Position numbers and translations under genes: made by a program
In this document: piece after piece, positions 45,835-54,488 of the stretch
Position numbering within the stretch: position 1 is the stretch's first letter
Layout: every line of letters begins with the position of its first letter
Assembly (NCBI GenBank): GCA_020632695.1
Contig: JACKFB010000008.1
Coordinates: 62,001 to 126,000, forward strand
Reading direction: 5' to 3'
DNA length: 64,000 nt
DNA from: Deltaproteobacteria bacterium
GTDB lineage: Bacteria > Myxococcota_A > UBA9042 > PHBI01 > JACKFB01
The notes under the pieces: generated by a model
Seen by the model: the letters and a program-made list of their open reading frames with translations, nothing else
Told to the model about the DNA's origin: nothing
Database searches by the model: none

Positions 45835-48579
45835 TCAGGGCAGCGAGAGGTGACGGCGCCGGGCGGACTCGGTGGCGCGCTCGCGGACGTCGCGGGCCGC
45901 CTCCTCGTCGCCCCGCTCGCTGAGGAAGCGCAGGTAGCTGGCCAGGGTGCGGTCCACCTCGAGCTGGTCGCCGATCTCCTCGAAGATGCCGAGCGCCCCT
46001 TCGAAGCACTGGCAGGCCTTCTGCCCCAGCACGTCGTCGCCCGACTCGTCGACGAAGAGCTGGTGCCCCAGCACATCGGCCCGCGTACGCAGTGCGCGGC
46101 CGAGCGCCGGGCGCATCCCCAGCTCCTGGGCGATGGTGATGGCGGCGTCCACCTCCTCGAGCGCCCCCGACACGTCGGCCCGCGCGATGGCCAGGGCGCC
46201 CCGCGCCGTGTGGATCTCGGCCGCCGCGCGCCGGTCGCCCATCTCGGAGGCCGTCTTCAGCGCCTCTTCCAGGCAGCGCGCGGCCAGCGCCTCCTCGCTG
46301 GCGGCCAGCGCCGACTCACCGAGCTGCAGCAGCAGATCCACCAGCACGTCGCGGTCGCCCGACGCCTCGGCGATGTCCAGCGCCTCATGCCAGGCGTCCA
46401 GCCCCTCCTCGCGGCGCCCGGAGGCGTGCAGCACGCGCCCCAGGCCCGAGAGCGCCTTGGCCTCGCCCGGCCGGTCGCCCAGGTCCCGGTGCAGCGCCAG
46501 CGCCTCGCGGAACCCGCGCTCGGCGGCCGCGGTCTGGCCGCAGTGGAGCTGCGCCGCCGCCAGGCCGGTGAGGCTCTGGGCGATGGCCGCCGGCACGCCG
46601 ATGCGCCGCCTGAGCGCGAGCGCCTGCTCGAAGTAGCGCAGCGCGTCGTCGAAGGCGCCGCTGTGCCCGATGGTCCACACCACCTTGGCGGTCTGATCCA
46701 GCACGGCGGCGATGCCCGCCGGGTCGCCCAGCTCGCGGTAGAGCTGCTCGGCGTGCCGGAAACACGGGCGCGCTCGGTTGAGGTCACCCAGCCGCCGGTG
46801 GCTCTGGCCCAGCATCAGCCAGGCCAGCGCGCCGGTGGCCCGGTCCGACGTGACCAGGCTGGCCTCGAGCAGCGCGCTGAAGATGCGGCGGCCCTGAACC
46901 AGGTCGCCCGTGGCCATCGACAGCTCGCCCAGGCCGCGCAGGATCGGCACCAGCAGGTCCATCCGATCGGTGTCGACCAGGGCCAGGGCGCGGTGGAAGA
47001 AGGTCATCGCCCGCTCGGCGCCGTACCCCTCGCGGGCGGCCTCGGCGGCGTGGAGCAGCTGCTCGGCGGCGCGCTCGGGGCGCCCGCCGGCCTCGAAGTG
47101 CTCGCCGATGACCTCGTACCAGGGGGCCGGATCCGGCAGGCGCAGGCCGACGAACCACTGGCCGGCGAGCCGGTGCAGCTCGGCGGCCCGCCCCGGCTCG
47201 AGCGCGTCGTAGAGCAGCAGCCGGTCGTCGCGGTAGCGGAACGCGTACTCCTGCTGACCCAGCAGGGCGGGTTGGGCCTGGGGCGCGATGAGGTGCTCGG
47301 CCACGGCTCGGGCCAGCAGCGCGTCCAGCGCCTCAGCGGTCGCGTCCTTCACCCACGGCACCAGCCCTGCCCTGCCGGTGACCGGCCGCACCCGCAGCAG
47401 GGCCAGCACGCCGTCGCGCCAGAAGGCAGGGCCGAACACCGAGGCGATGCCCAGCACCTGCCGCAGCTCCGGCGACAGGCTGGCCACCCTGGCCCGCGCC
47501 GCCGCCTCGGTGGTGGCGGCCAGGTCGATGCGACCGCCCAGGGCTTCGGGGCGCAGGGCCCAGCGGTCCTCGCCGGGGACCAGGCCGCCGCGCTGCACCA
47601 GCAGGCGGACGTTGTCCTCGACCAGGCGCGGGTTGCCGGCGGAGCGGGCGATGAGGTCGTCGACGAGGCCGGCGGGCACGTCCTCGACCTTCTGCAGCAT
47701 CACGCGCACCAGGCGCTCCATGTCGCGGGCGCCGAGGGGCTCCAGGGTGAGGGCCGTGTGCCGCGCCGACGCGGTGGCGAGCGAGGGCGGCAGCGGGCGA
47801 TCGCCGACGAAGATGAGCACGGTGGGCGTGTCCGCCAGCGCATCCAGGACGTTCTCGAAGATCGTCAGCGTGCGCGGCGTCATGTGCTGGGCGCGGTAGA
47901 CGACCAGGATCTGCGGGCTCCGCTCGCTCTGGTAGCGCAGGAGGTTGGCCAGGGTGGCGACCGCCAGGCGGAGGAAGTCCACCGCGCGTGCGGGCGGGGG
48001 CTGCCCGGGTGCTGGCGACCGCACGCCGGCCAGGTAGGCGAGCTGGCGCCCGGCGGTCCGCAGCAGGCGCTGGTCGACCAGGGGGCGGATGCCCTCCTGG
48101 ATCTTCTCGCGGGCTTCGGTGTCCGAGTCCAGCGGGCCGATGCCGAAGCGGCGGCGCACGAGCTGGCTGATGACCGCGATGCCGTCGGGGGACTCGGAGT
48201 CCGAGCAGCAGGCGGCCTGGACCTCGATGCCGCGCCGGACCGGGTCGGTGAGGGTGAACATCTCCGAGAGCAGGCGGGTCTTGCCGACCCCCGAGGGGCC
48301 GACCACCGAGATCGTGTGCAGCCGCGAGGTGTTGAGCGCGTCGCGGACGGCGTTGTAGGCGGCCTCCAGCTCCTCGCGGCGGCCGACGAAGGGGGTCGGG
48401 ATGCCGTAGATGCGGTGGTCGCCGCGCAGCAGTCGGCTCAGCCTGAACTTGTTCGGATCGAGGATGATGGCCGGCACGCCCGACACCGAGCTGTCCCCGG
48501 CCGTCGCCCGGCGCAGATCGATGAGCGTGTCCAGCCCGCCATCGCGGTCGAAGTCATGCTCGTCCGAAGGGGGGATCAT
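45835..48579 (-). CDS. Large P-loop (AAA/STAND-like) protein with TPR array
   Basis: The protein is 914 aa. Residues ~60-330 are an AAA_16/STAND-like ATPase: FVGRREELEAAYNAV, then Walker A GPSGVGKT (94-101). The strand that should be Walker B reads ILVVYRAQHM (224-233) and lacks the usual Asp-Asp. Residues ~420-890 are a run of TPR-type helical repeats, e.g. DDALRYFEQALALRRRIG, AERGFREALALHRDLGD and CLEEALKTASEMGD. In Myxococcota such ATPase-TPR halves are often fused to a kinase or cyclase domain. Here the first ~60 residues are unassigned and no output domain is present. Likely a signalling scaffold that senses partners through its TPRs. Confidence 0.87.
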   Translation of the reverse strand: MIPPSDEHDFDRDGGLDTLIDLRRATAGDSSVSGVPAIILDPNKFRLSRLLRGDHRIYGIPTPFVGRREELEAAYNAVRDALNTSRLHTISVVGPSGVGKTRLLSEMFTLTDPVRRGIEVQAACCSDSESPDGIAVISQLVRRRFGIGPLDSDTEAREKIQEGIRPLVDQRLLRTAGRQLAYLAGVRSPAPGQPPPARAVDFLRLAVATLANLLRYQSERSPQILVVYRAQHMTPRTLTIFENVLDALADTPTVLIFVGDRPLPPSLATASARHTALTLEPLGARDMERLVRVMLQKVEDVPAGLVDDLIARSAGNPRLVEDNVRLLVQRGGLVPGEDRWALRPEALGGRIDLAATTEAAARARVASLSPELRQVLGIASVFGPAFWRDGVLALLRVRPVTGRAGLVPWVKDATAEALDALLARAVAEHLIAPQAQPALLGQQEYAFRYRDDRLLLYDALEPGRAAELHRLAGQWFVGLRLPDPAPWYEVIGEHFEAGGRPERAAEQLLHAAEAAREGYGAERAMTFFHRALALVDTDRMDLLVPILRGLGELSMATGDLVQGRRIFSALLEASLVTSDRATGALAWLMLGQSHRRLGDLNRARPCFRHAEQLYRELGDPAGIAAVLDQTAKVVWTIGHSGAFDDALRYFEQALALRRRIGVPAAIAQSLTGLAAAQLHCGQTAAAERGFREALALHRDLGDRPGEAKALSGLGRVLHASGRREEGLDAWHEALDIAEASGDRDVLVDLLLQLGESALAASEEALAARCLEEALKTASEMGDRRAAAEIHTARGALAIARADVSGALEEVDAAITIAQELGMRPALGRALRTRADVLGHQLFVDESGDDVLGQKACQCFEGALGIFEEIGDQLEVDRTLASYLRFLSERGDEEAARDVRERATESARRRHLSLP

Positions 48580-48599
48580 CCCTGCGATTGTGGCACCGG

Positions 48600-49550
48600 C
48601 TAAGGAGCTGGCGCAATCGTGTGACCGGGGAGATCGCCCATGGGGCCCTCATGCAGCCGGTCGTCGAGCACGTGGACGAAGCTCATGGAGACCAGCAGCG
48701 ACACGGAGACCACGTCGGCCCACAGGATCGCGGTCATCAGGCCCACCATGGAGCCGTACATGAGGTCGAGCTGGCTGACCGTCTCCAGGTAGATGGCGAA
48801 GAGCCAGCGGGCGACGCCGAAGAGCAGCACGAAGATGAGCGCGCCGAGGGCGGTGTGCGGCAGCGAGATGCGCACGCGGACGACCCCGTAGACCAGGAAC
48901 ACGAAGGTCAGGCCCAGGACCAGGGCGCCCAGGCCCTGGATCCACGTGGGGCTGAGGGTGTCCGGCTCGAGGCCCATGGCCTCGCGGATGGCCGACCAGC
49001 TCGCCAGGGCGTGCAGGGTCATCACGAAGAGGATGGAGATCGCGCAGAGCACGACCGAGAAGAGGACGGTCGACAGGATGCGGCCGCGGCTGCGCACCCC
49101 GAAGATCGAGGTGAGGGCGCGGCTGATCGCGCCGAAGACCAGGCTGGCGGTGAGCAGGATCGACGCGCCGCCGAAGAGGCCGAGGGCGCCGCGGCCCTGG
49201 AGCAGGTCGCGCAGCCCGGCCTCGAGCTCCGGCGCGGTCAGGGGCAAGAACGAGGCGACGATGTCCTGCATCGTCGAGGCCATGCGCTCGATGGTCCAGC
49301 CTACGCTCTGCAGGTAGCCGGCCGCGTAGCCGAAGGCCGTGAGCAGCAGCGCGGCGAAGGGGATGATGCTGAGGATGGCGTAGTAGGCGATCTCGGCGGC
49401 GCGCGGCCCGCCCTGGGAGCGGTGGAACACGCGCAGGGTGGCGGCCAGGACGCGGACCGGGCCGAGGTGCTCGATACGGCGGGCCAGCGGGTCGAGGGTC
49501 GCGCGCAGGCGAGTGGCCGCGACCTGCCGGGGGCGCACGCGCTCGCTCAC
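48600..49550 (-). CDS. YihY/BrkB family inner-membrane protein
   Basis: The protein is 316 aa from a GTG start. Six hydrophobic helices; the family pattern includes RAAEIAYYAILSIIPFAALLLTAF early in the chain and ARWLFAIYLETVSQLDLMYGS, then MTAILWADVVSVSLLVS near the end. Formerly called ribonuclease BN by mistake; the function is unresolved (proposed transporter or envelope-stress role). It is 7 nt downstream of the release-factor-like gene and 20 nt ahead of the P-loop/TPR gene. Confidence 0.92.
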   Translation of the reverse strand: MSERVRPRQVAATRLRATLDPLARRIEHLGPVRVLAATLRVFHRSQGGPRAAEIAYYAILSIIPFAALLLTAFGYAAGYLQSVGWTIERMASTMQDIVASFLPLTAPELEAGLRDLLQGRGALGLFGGASILLTASLVFGAISRALTSIFGVRSRGRILSTVLFSVVLCAISILFVMTLHALASWSAIREAMGLEPDTLSPTWIQGLGALVLGLTFVFLVYGVVRVRISLPHTALGALIFVLLFGVARWLFAIYLETVSQLDLMYGSMVGLMTAILWADVVSVSLLVSMSFVHVLDDRLHEGPMGDLPGHTIAPAP

Positions 49551-49557
49551 GAGGGCG

Positions 49558-49977
49558 TCACGCCGAGCCCCGGCCGGGCTTGATGAGGCCGGCCCTGCCG
49601 CGACGGGGGGCGGCTTCCAGACGTTCCGGCAGCAGGGACGCGACGTCGGGCGCTTCGATGGCCTCGGCGAGCAGGCTGGCGAGGCGCTGGCGGGCCATCG
49701 CGAGGTTGCGGCCGCGGCTGGGGAACTCGTCGCAGCGGATGCGGACCGTGCCTCGCCGGTCGTGGCGCAGCTCCGGGTGGGCCAGCACGCGCTCGCGCGC
49801 TTCCGGGTCCAGGTCCTGGCAGCGGGTCACGTCGAAGCGCAGCTCCACCATGGTGGGCGTCTGGCGCGCCACCTCGGGCGAGCCCTCCGCGCCGAGGTCG
49901 CGCGTGTACGACACCGAGAGGTAGTCGCCGGCGATGGTGATCTCACGGCTGATGACGAGGGCATCCACGGCCGCCAT
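49558..49977 (-). CDS. Release-factor-like protein related to ArfB/YaeJ but lacking GGQ
   Basis: The protein is 139 aa from the ATG at 49977. The order of elements follows the ArfB (YaeJ) catalytic domain: LVISREITIAGDYLSVSYTR, a loop, TMVELRFDVTRCQDLDPEA, RHDRRGTVRIRCDEFPSRGRNL and MARQRLASLLAEAI. In ArfB the loop after the first strand holds GGQ, which hydrolyses peptidyl-tRNA; here it reads GAEGSPEVARQ and GGQ is gone. The basic tail (APRRGRAGLIKPGRG) is shorter than ArfB's. It could still bind ribosomes without catalysis. Similarity judged by eye, so the family call is moderate. Co-directional with yihY (7-nt gap). Confidence 0.65.
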   Translation of the reverse strand: MAAVDALVISREITIAGDYLSVSYTRDLGAEGSPEVARQTPTMVELRFDVTRCQDLDPEARERVLAHPELRHDRRGTVRIRCDEFPSRGRNLAMARQRLASLLAEAIEAPDVASLLPERLEAAPRRGRAGLIKPGRGSA

Positions 49978-50056
49978 AGTAGTCGCAGCACCTGCGATGC
50001 GCCATTCCCGCGCGCAGCGGGCGGCGCTCGAAGCGGCGGCGGGTCGGGGGCGCCCC

Positions 50057-50080
50057 GGGTGGGTCGCGTCCGACCCACCC
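50057..50080. promoter_or_regulatory. Perfect 10-bp inverted repeat in a divergent promoter region
   Basis: GGGTGGGTCG (50057-50066), loop CGTC, CGACCCACCC (50071-50080). Lies between the release-factor-like gene (minus) and the small secreted-protein gene (plus). Could be an operator or a hairpin in either 5' leader. Confidence 0.5.
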
Positions 50081-50162
50081 ACCGAAGGCCGCATAGCCGT
50101 GTGATTCCAGCCGCTTCGGAAGGATGGCGCCGCGGGCACGGCCCTTGCTCCCTCGCCCGGCC

Positions 50163-50534
50163 ATGAAGAAGCACCTCTCTCTCGTCCTGGTGGTCGCGGC
50201 CTTCCTCGTCGGAGGCGCGGCCGTGGCGCAACCCCCATCTGCCGGCGGCCTCTGGACGCGGGCCGACCGCCTGGCCGAGTCCAGCCGGCGCGACGAGGCC
50301 AGCGCCCGGCTCGACATCGGCCGCGGGCAGGTCGACGCGGCGCTGATGCGCTACCGCGGCGTGGTCCGGGCCATCGCCGAGGAGATCGACGTGCTCGAGA
50401 CCCTGTGCGGGCACGAGCGCAACCTCGACCGCCAGCAGGCCGCCCGCGTGCGCCTGGCGGCGGCCCGGGACCACCTCGAGCGCGCCGAGGACATCGTCAA
50501 CCTGCTGCGGACCAGCGCCAACCGGCGCGACTGA
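50163..50534 (+). CDS. Small secreted helical protein of unknown function
   Basis: The protein is 123 aa. A clear signal peptide (KKHLSLVLVVAAFLVGGAAVAQ, cleaved after AQ) precedes a Glu/Arg/Ala-rich, probably coiled-coil domain with heptad-like spacing (VDAALMRYRGVVRAIAEEI, then ARVRLAAARDHLERAEDIV). One Cys (LCGHE). No family recognised. Convergent with rnc (18-nt gap). Confidence 0.8.
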   Translation: MKKHLSLVLVVAAFLVGGAAVAQPPSAGGLWTRADRLAESSRRDEASARLDIGRGQVDAALMRYRGVVRAIAEEIDVLETLCGHERNLDRQQAARVRLAAARDHLERAEDIVNLLRTSANRRD

Positions 50535-50552
50535 TCCGCGCCCGCGGGCACC

Positions 50553-51269
50553 TCAGTCGGCCACCAGCACGCCCACGCCCTCGAGCGCCCGCTCGGCGGC
50601 CGCGCGCTGGGCCTCCTTCTTCGACGGGCCGCTGCCACGCGCGGTGATCACGTCGGGGATGGAGACCTCGGCCTCGAAGCGCACGTCGTGGTCGGGGCCC
50701 TCGGCGCCGGTCATCCGGTAGCGCGGCGTCACCCGGTGGTGGGCCTGCGCCCACTCCTGCAGCAGGCTCTTCGGGTCCTTGGGCGCGTCGCTGGACAGGT
50801 GCCGGAGCTGCCCCTCGAAGAGGCGCCGCACCACGCGCGCGGCCACCTCGAAGCCGGCGTCCAGGTACACGGCGCCGAGCAGCGCCTCGAAGGCGTCCGC
50901 CAGCAGCGAGCGCCGCTTGCGCCCGCCGGTGCGCTCCTCGCCCACCCCCACCCGCAAGAGCCCGCCGACGTGCAGGTTCTGCGCGAGATCCGCCAGCGCC
51001 CGCGCGTTGACGACCCGGGCCCGCATCTGGGTGAGCTGCCCCTCGGGCATCTGCGGGTAGCTGCGGAAGAGCCAGGCGCTGATGGCCAGCTCCAGCACCG
51101 CGTCGCCCAGGAACTCCAGCCGCTCGTTGTTGGCGACGTCGCCGTCGAACTCGTGGCTCCACGAGCTGTGGGTCAACGCGCGGCGCAACAGCCGCGGATC
51201 CGCGAAGGCGTGCCCCAGCGCCAGCTCGAGCGCTGCCAGCAGCGCCGGTTCGAACCCGTCATCGAGCAT
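50553..51269 (-). CDS. rnc: Ribonuclease III
   Basis: The protein is 238 aa and cleaves double-stranded RNA in rRNA and mRNA processing. The RNase III signature NNERLEFLGDAVLELAIS (48-65) holds the catalytic acids, and DAFEALLGAVYLDAGF supplies the second acidic cluster. A double-stranded RNA-binding domain (~163-236, with GSGPSKKEAQRAAAERAL) ends the chain. The ATG at 51269 overlaps the mnmA 3' end by 11 nt. In most genomes rnc is followed by era; here it is the last gene of a nifS-mnmA-rnc set. Confidence 0.96.
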   Translation of the reverse strand: MLDDGFEPALLAALELALGHAFADPRLLRRALTHSSWSHEFDGDVANNERLEFLGDAVLELAISAWLFRSYPQMPEGQLTQMRARVVNARALADLAQNLHVGGLLRVGVGEERTGGRKRRSLLADAFEALLGAVYLDAGFEVAARVVRRLFEGQLRHLSSDAPKDPKSLLQEWAQAHHRVTPRYRMTGAEGPDHDVRFEAEVSIPDVITARGSGPSKKEAQRAAAERALEGVGVLVAD

Positions 51270-52425
51270 CGAGCGGCTCCACGGCCATGGTGCGACCTGC
51301 CGAAAGCCCGCGATCGATGGTCGCGGCCCCCAGGACCCGGTCGCCATCGTAGAGCACGAGCTGCTGTCCCGGCGCCACCGCGCCCACCGGCGCCGAGAAC
51401 GCCACCTCCACCTCGTGGTCGGTCGCGCGCAGCACCGTGGCCGCGGCTCCCGCGTGCCGGTGACGCACCCGCGCCGTCACGGCCGCGCCGGCGGCCGGCG
51501 GCCCGTGCAGCCAGCGGGCCCTCGAGGCCACCAGCCCCGAGGCGGTCACGTCTCGCCGACGCCCCACGATCACCTCGTTTCGCTCCGGGCGCAGGCCGAC
51601 CACGTAGTAGGGCTCCGCGTCGGCGATGCCCAACCCGCGCCGCTGGCCCACGGTGTAGTGGTGGAGCCCTCGATGCTGGCCCAGCCGCGTGCCGTCGAGG
51701 CTCACCAGCGCGCCCGGCCCCGCCACCCGTTCGGCGGCCTCGCGCGCCACGAAGCCCGCGTGGTCCCCGTCGGGCACGAAGCAGATCTCCTGGCTGTCGG
51801 GCTTGTGCGCCACCGGCAAGCCCAGGCGCTCGGCGTGCCCGCGCACCTCCTGCTTGGTCATCCCGCCCAGCGGGAACACCACCCGCGCCAGCGCCTCGGG
51901 CGCGATGCCGGCGACGAAGTAGCTCTGGTCCTTGCCGGCGTCCACGGCCCGCCGGAGCTCGACCCGGCCCGAGGCGTCGACGTCGGCGCGGACGTAGTGG
52001 CCGGTGGCAAGGAACTCGGCGCCCAGCTTCCGCGCGCGGGCCAGCAGCGGCTTGAATTTCACCGCGTCGTTGCAGCGCACACACGGGTTCGGCGTCCTGC
52101 CGCCCACGTAGGCGTCGACGAACTCGTCGATGACGGCCCTGCGGAACACCTCCTGGTAGTCGCTGACGTAGAAGGGGATCCCCAGCGTGTCGGCCACGCG
52201 CCGGGCGTCCGCCGCGTCGTCCAGGCCGCAGCACTCGCGTCCGGCGCCCGGGTCGCCGGAGACCCCCCCGTCGCCCGGCGCGGCCTCGGACCGGTCGTAG
52301 AGCTTCATCATCACGCCGATCACGTCGTGACCGGCCTCGACCATCAGGCCGGCGACGGTGGACGAGTCCACGCCGCCCGACATGGCGACGACCACGCGGG
52401 CACGGCGGCCGGCCAGCCGGTTCAC
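51259..52425 (-). CDS. mnmA: tRNA-specific 2-thiouridylase
   Basis: The protein is 388 aa and thiolates U34 of Lys, Glu and Gln tRNAs. PP-loop AMSGGVDSS (14-22). Catalytic Cys C115 in NPCVRCND and persulfide-receiving C215 in DSQEICFVPDGD; TGHYVR and YTVGQRRGLGI are also diagnostic. It has an extra Gly/Pro/Glu-rich insertion with CC at ~65-66. Its GTG overlaps the stop of the cysteine desulfurase gene (GTGA), so sulfur donor and acceptor are made together, as for YrvO-MnmA in Bacillus. Confidence 0.96.
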   Translation of the reverse strand: MNRLAGRRARVVVAMSGGVDSSTVAGLMVEAGHDVIGVMMKLYDRSEAAPGDGGVSGDPGAGRECCGLDDAADARRVADTLGIPFYVSDYQEVFRRAVIDEFVDAYVGGRTPNPCVRCNDAVKFKPLLARARKLGAEFLATGHYVRADVDASGRVELRRAVDAGKDQSYFVAGIAPEALARVVFPLGGMTKQEVRGHAERLGLPVAHKPDSQEICFVPDGDHAGFVAREAAERVAGPGALVSLDGTRLGQHRGLHHYTVGQRRGLGIADAEPYYVVGLRPERNEVIVGRRRDVTASGLVASRARWLHGPPAAGAAVTARVRHRHAGAAATVLRATDHEVEVAFSAPVGAVAPGQQLVLYDGDRVLGAATIDRGLSAGRTMAVEPLDAR

Positions 52426-53567
52426 GCGGCCTCCTGGCGCGCGCGGGCGACGATATCGGGCAACACGCGGGTCAGGTGCTCCACGTCGGCGGCCGTGCTC
52501 GCCCAGCCCAGCGACACCCGCAGCGCGCTCCGGGCCGTGCCCTCGTCAAGCCCCATGGCCAGCAGCGCCGGCGAGGGCTCCAGGCTCCCCGCGGTGCAGG
52601 CGCTGCCGCTCGAGGCGGCCACGCCGGCCAGATCGAGGCCGAAGAGCAGCGCCTCACCGTCCGCGCCGGGGAAGACCAGCGACAGGGTGTTGGGCAGGCG
52701 CGGGGCGGCGAGGCCCAGCACGCGGACGCCGGGCACCGCCTCGGCGATGCCCTCCCAGAGGCGGTCGCGCAGCGCGGCCAGCCGCCGCGCCTCGGTCTCC
52801 AGGTCGGCGGTGGCCACCCGGGCGGCCTCGGCGAACCCGACGATGGCTGGCACGTCCTCGGTGCCGCCCCGGCGGTTGCGCTCCTGGTGGCCGCCGGCGA
52901 TCTGCGGCCGCAGCGCCACGCCCGGGCGCACCCACAGCGCGCCCGCGCCCCGCGGGCCGCCGAGCTTGTGCGAGCTGACGGTGACCAGGTCGGCCCCCAG
53001 GCTCGCGACGTCCAGGGGCAGCCGCCCGAAGCGCTGCACCGCGTCGACGTGCACCAGCGCGCCCGCCGCCCGGGCCGCCTCCACCACGGCCCCGATGTCC
53101 TGGAGCACGCCCGTCTCGTTGCTCGCCGCCAGGACCGAGACCACGCGGGTCTGCCTGCCCACCGCCCGGCGCAGCGCCTCCGGGCGCAGGCGCCCCTCGC
53201 CGTCCACCGCGATGGCGTCCGCGCCCTCTGCCTGCCCGCTCGCCACCAGCGCCCGCGCGGTCTGGACCACCGAGGGGTGCTCCACCTGCGAGAGCGCCAG
53301 CCGCGGCCGCTCGCCCGCCGGGCCGCCGAAGAGCCCCCGCAGCGCGAGGTTGTTCGCCTCGGTGGCCGACCCGGTGAACACCAGCTCGGCCGGCCGCGCG
53401 CCCAGGGCCCGGGCCAGCGTCTCCCGCGCGCCCTCGAGGCAGGCTCGGGCCGCGCGGCCCTCGGCGTGGAGGCTCGACGGGTTGCCCCACGCCGCGCCAG
53501 CCATGGCGCGCGAGACCTCCGGGCGCAGCGGTGCCGTCGCGTTGTAGTCGAGGTAGCTGCGTCCCAT
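52422..53567 (-). CDS. Cysteine desulfurase (NifS/IscS/YrvO family)
   Basis: About 381 aa from the ATG at 53567 (YLDYNATAPLRPEV follows, the usual N-terminus). An ATG at 53630 would add 21 residues. PLP lysine K201 in SSHKLGGPRG; catalytic C324 in SSGSACTAG. Also NPSSLHAEGRAAR and FTGSATEANNLAL. It takes sulfur from cysteine as enzyme persulfide. Position directly upstream of and overlapping mnmA suggests dedication to tRNA 2-thiolation, although general Fe-S work cannot be excluded. Confidence 0.94.
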   Translation of the reverse strand: MGRSYLDYNATAPLRPEVSRAMAGAAWGNPSSLHAEGRAARACLEGARETLARALGARPAELVFTGSATEANNLALRGLFGGPAGERPRLALSQVEHPSVVQTARALVASGQAEGADAIAVDGEGRLRPEALRRAVGRQTRVVSVLAASNETGVLQDIGAVVEAARAAGALVHVDAVQRFGRLPLDVASLGADLVTVSSHKLGGPRGAGALWVRPGVALRPQIAGGHQERNRRGGTEDVPAIVGFAEAARVATADLETEARRLAALRDRLWEGIAEAVPGVRVLGLAAPRLPNTLSLVFPGADGEALLFGLDLAGVAASSGSACTAGSLEPSPALLAMGLDEGTARSALRVSLGWASTAADVEHLTRVLPDIVARARQEAA

Positions 53568-53664
53568 CCGTGCCGCCGTGGCAAGGGCCGGCTGCGTGCG
53601 GTGCGGCCCCAGAGCGGTCGCAGCATCCATGATGCCCCCAGGCGATGCAAGACGCAGGAGGACC

Positions 53665-53693
53665 TTGACCGGGCCCACCGCGCGACGTTAGGG
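53665..53693 (+). promoter_or_regulatory. Candidate promoter for the small membrane protein gene
   Basis: TTGACC (53665-53670), 17-nt spacer, TTAGGG (53688-53693), or TAGGGA with an 18-nt spacer. Same motif class as 3323-3351 and 25368-25396. The -10 is only 7 nt from the ATG, so the transcript would be leaderless or nearly so. Confidence 0.45.
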
Positions 53694-53700
53694 ATGCGGC

Positions 53701-53931
53701 ATGAGCGACGGCATGCAGCCCAGACCACGGCGCCGGCGGATGGGCCCCTTCCACTGGGCCGTGCTGGCGATCTGGGCCTGCGTGGCCGGGTGGCTCATCG
53801 CCTCGGTGGCGGGCAGCGTCGTCAGCGCCGTCTTCTTCGGCGCGGGGCCGGTGGACGCCCAGGGCGCGCCGCTCACGTTCGCGCCAGGAGCCGCTCCAGC
53901 GCCGCCCGACGCCCAGGATCCGCCGCGCTGA
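53701..53931 (+). CDS. Small single-pass membrane protein
   Basis: The protein is 76 aa. Basic N-terminus with RPRRRRM, one transmembrane helix (~17-46, with HWAVLAIWACVAGWLI), then a Pro/Ala-rich tail. No family recognised. Its last 59 nt overlap the 3' end of convergent tsaE. The promoter-like sequence directly upstream supports it being real, but the overlap leaves doubt. Confidence 0.5.
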   Translation: MSDGMQPRPRRRRMGPFHWAVLAIWACVAGWLIASVAGSVVSAVFFGAGPVDAQGAPLTFAPGAAPAPPDAQDPPR

Positions 53932-54349
53932 TCTCCACGCTGCGCGCCGCGGGTCCACGGTCCTCGATGCGCACCCGCAGGTCCGCCGCCGTCTCCAGAC
54001 CCGCCGCGCGCTCCGGCCACTCGACCAGCACCACGTGCTCGCCGTCGAGCAGGTCGCGGAAGCCGATGGACTCGAGCTCGTCGTCGTCGGCCAGCCGGTA
54101 CAGGTCCACGTGAGCCACCGGAAAGCGCCCGCCCTCGTACACGTTGACCAGCGCGTAGCTCGGGCTCGACACGCCTGCCTCCCGGGGCACCTCGAGCGCG
54201 GCGCACATCGCCCGCACCAGCGTCGTCTTCCCGGCGCCCAGCTCGCCCGCCAGGGTCACCAGGTCGCCGGGCATGACCCAGCCGGCCAGGACGCGGCCCA
54301 GCGCGGCGGTCTCGCCCTCCCCCTCCGCGATGATGACCGACGCCTCCAT
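53873..54349 (-). CDS. tsaE: tRNA threonylcarbamoyladenosine biosynthesis ATPase TsaE
   Basis: The protein is 158 aa. Partner of TsaB/TsaD in making t6A37 of ANN-decoding tRNAs. P-loop GELGAGKTTLVR, SSPSYALVNVYEG, HVDLYRLADDDELESIGF (Walker B-like), and VVLVEWPERA are all family hallmarks. The ATG at 54349 gives normal length. tsaB and tsaD are not in the window. Its 3' end overlaps a convergent small ORF. Confidence 0.95.
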   Translation of the reverse strand: MEASVIIAEGEGETAALGRVLAGWVMPGDLVTLAGELGAGKTTLVRAMCAALEVPREAGVSSPSYALVNVYEGGRFPVAHVDLYRLADDDELESIGFRDLLDGEHVVLVEWPERAAGLETAADLRVRIEDRGPAARSVEISAADPGRRAALERLLART

Positions 54350-54488
54350 CGCGTTCAGGAGACGGGCCGCGTGATGGGCAGCGCCGGACCGGCCACGGCG
54401 GCGAGCCGGACGACTCGCCCCAGGCGCGGGCGCCTCGGGCGACGACGGCCGTCCGGAACGCACCCTGCAGCTCTGTCCGCCGGCGCGC

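Noticed and set aside
51246..51258. GGTTCGAACCC-like tRNA T-loop sequence
   Set aside because: It lies inside the rnc coding sequence (residues DGFEPAL) and no acceptor, D or anticodon stems can be built around it.
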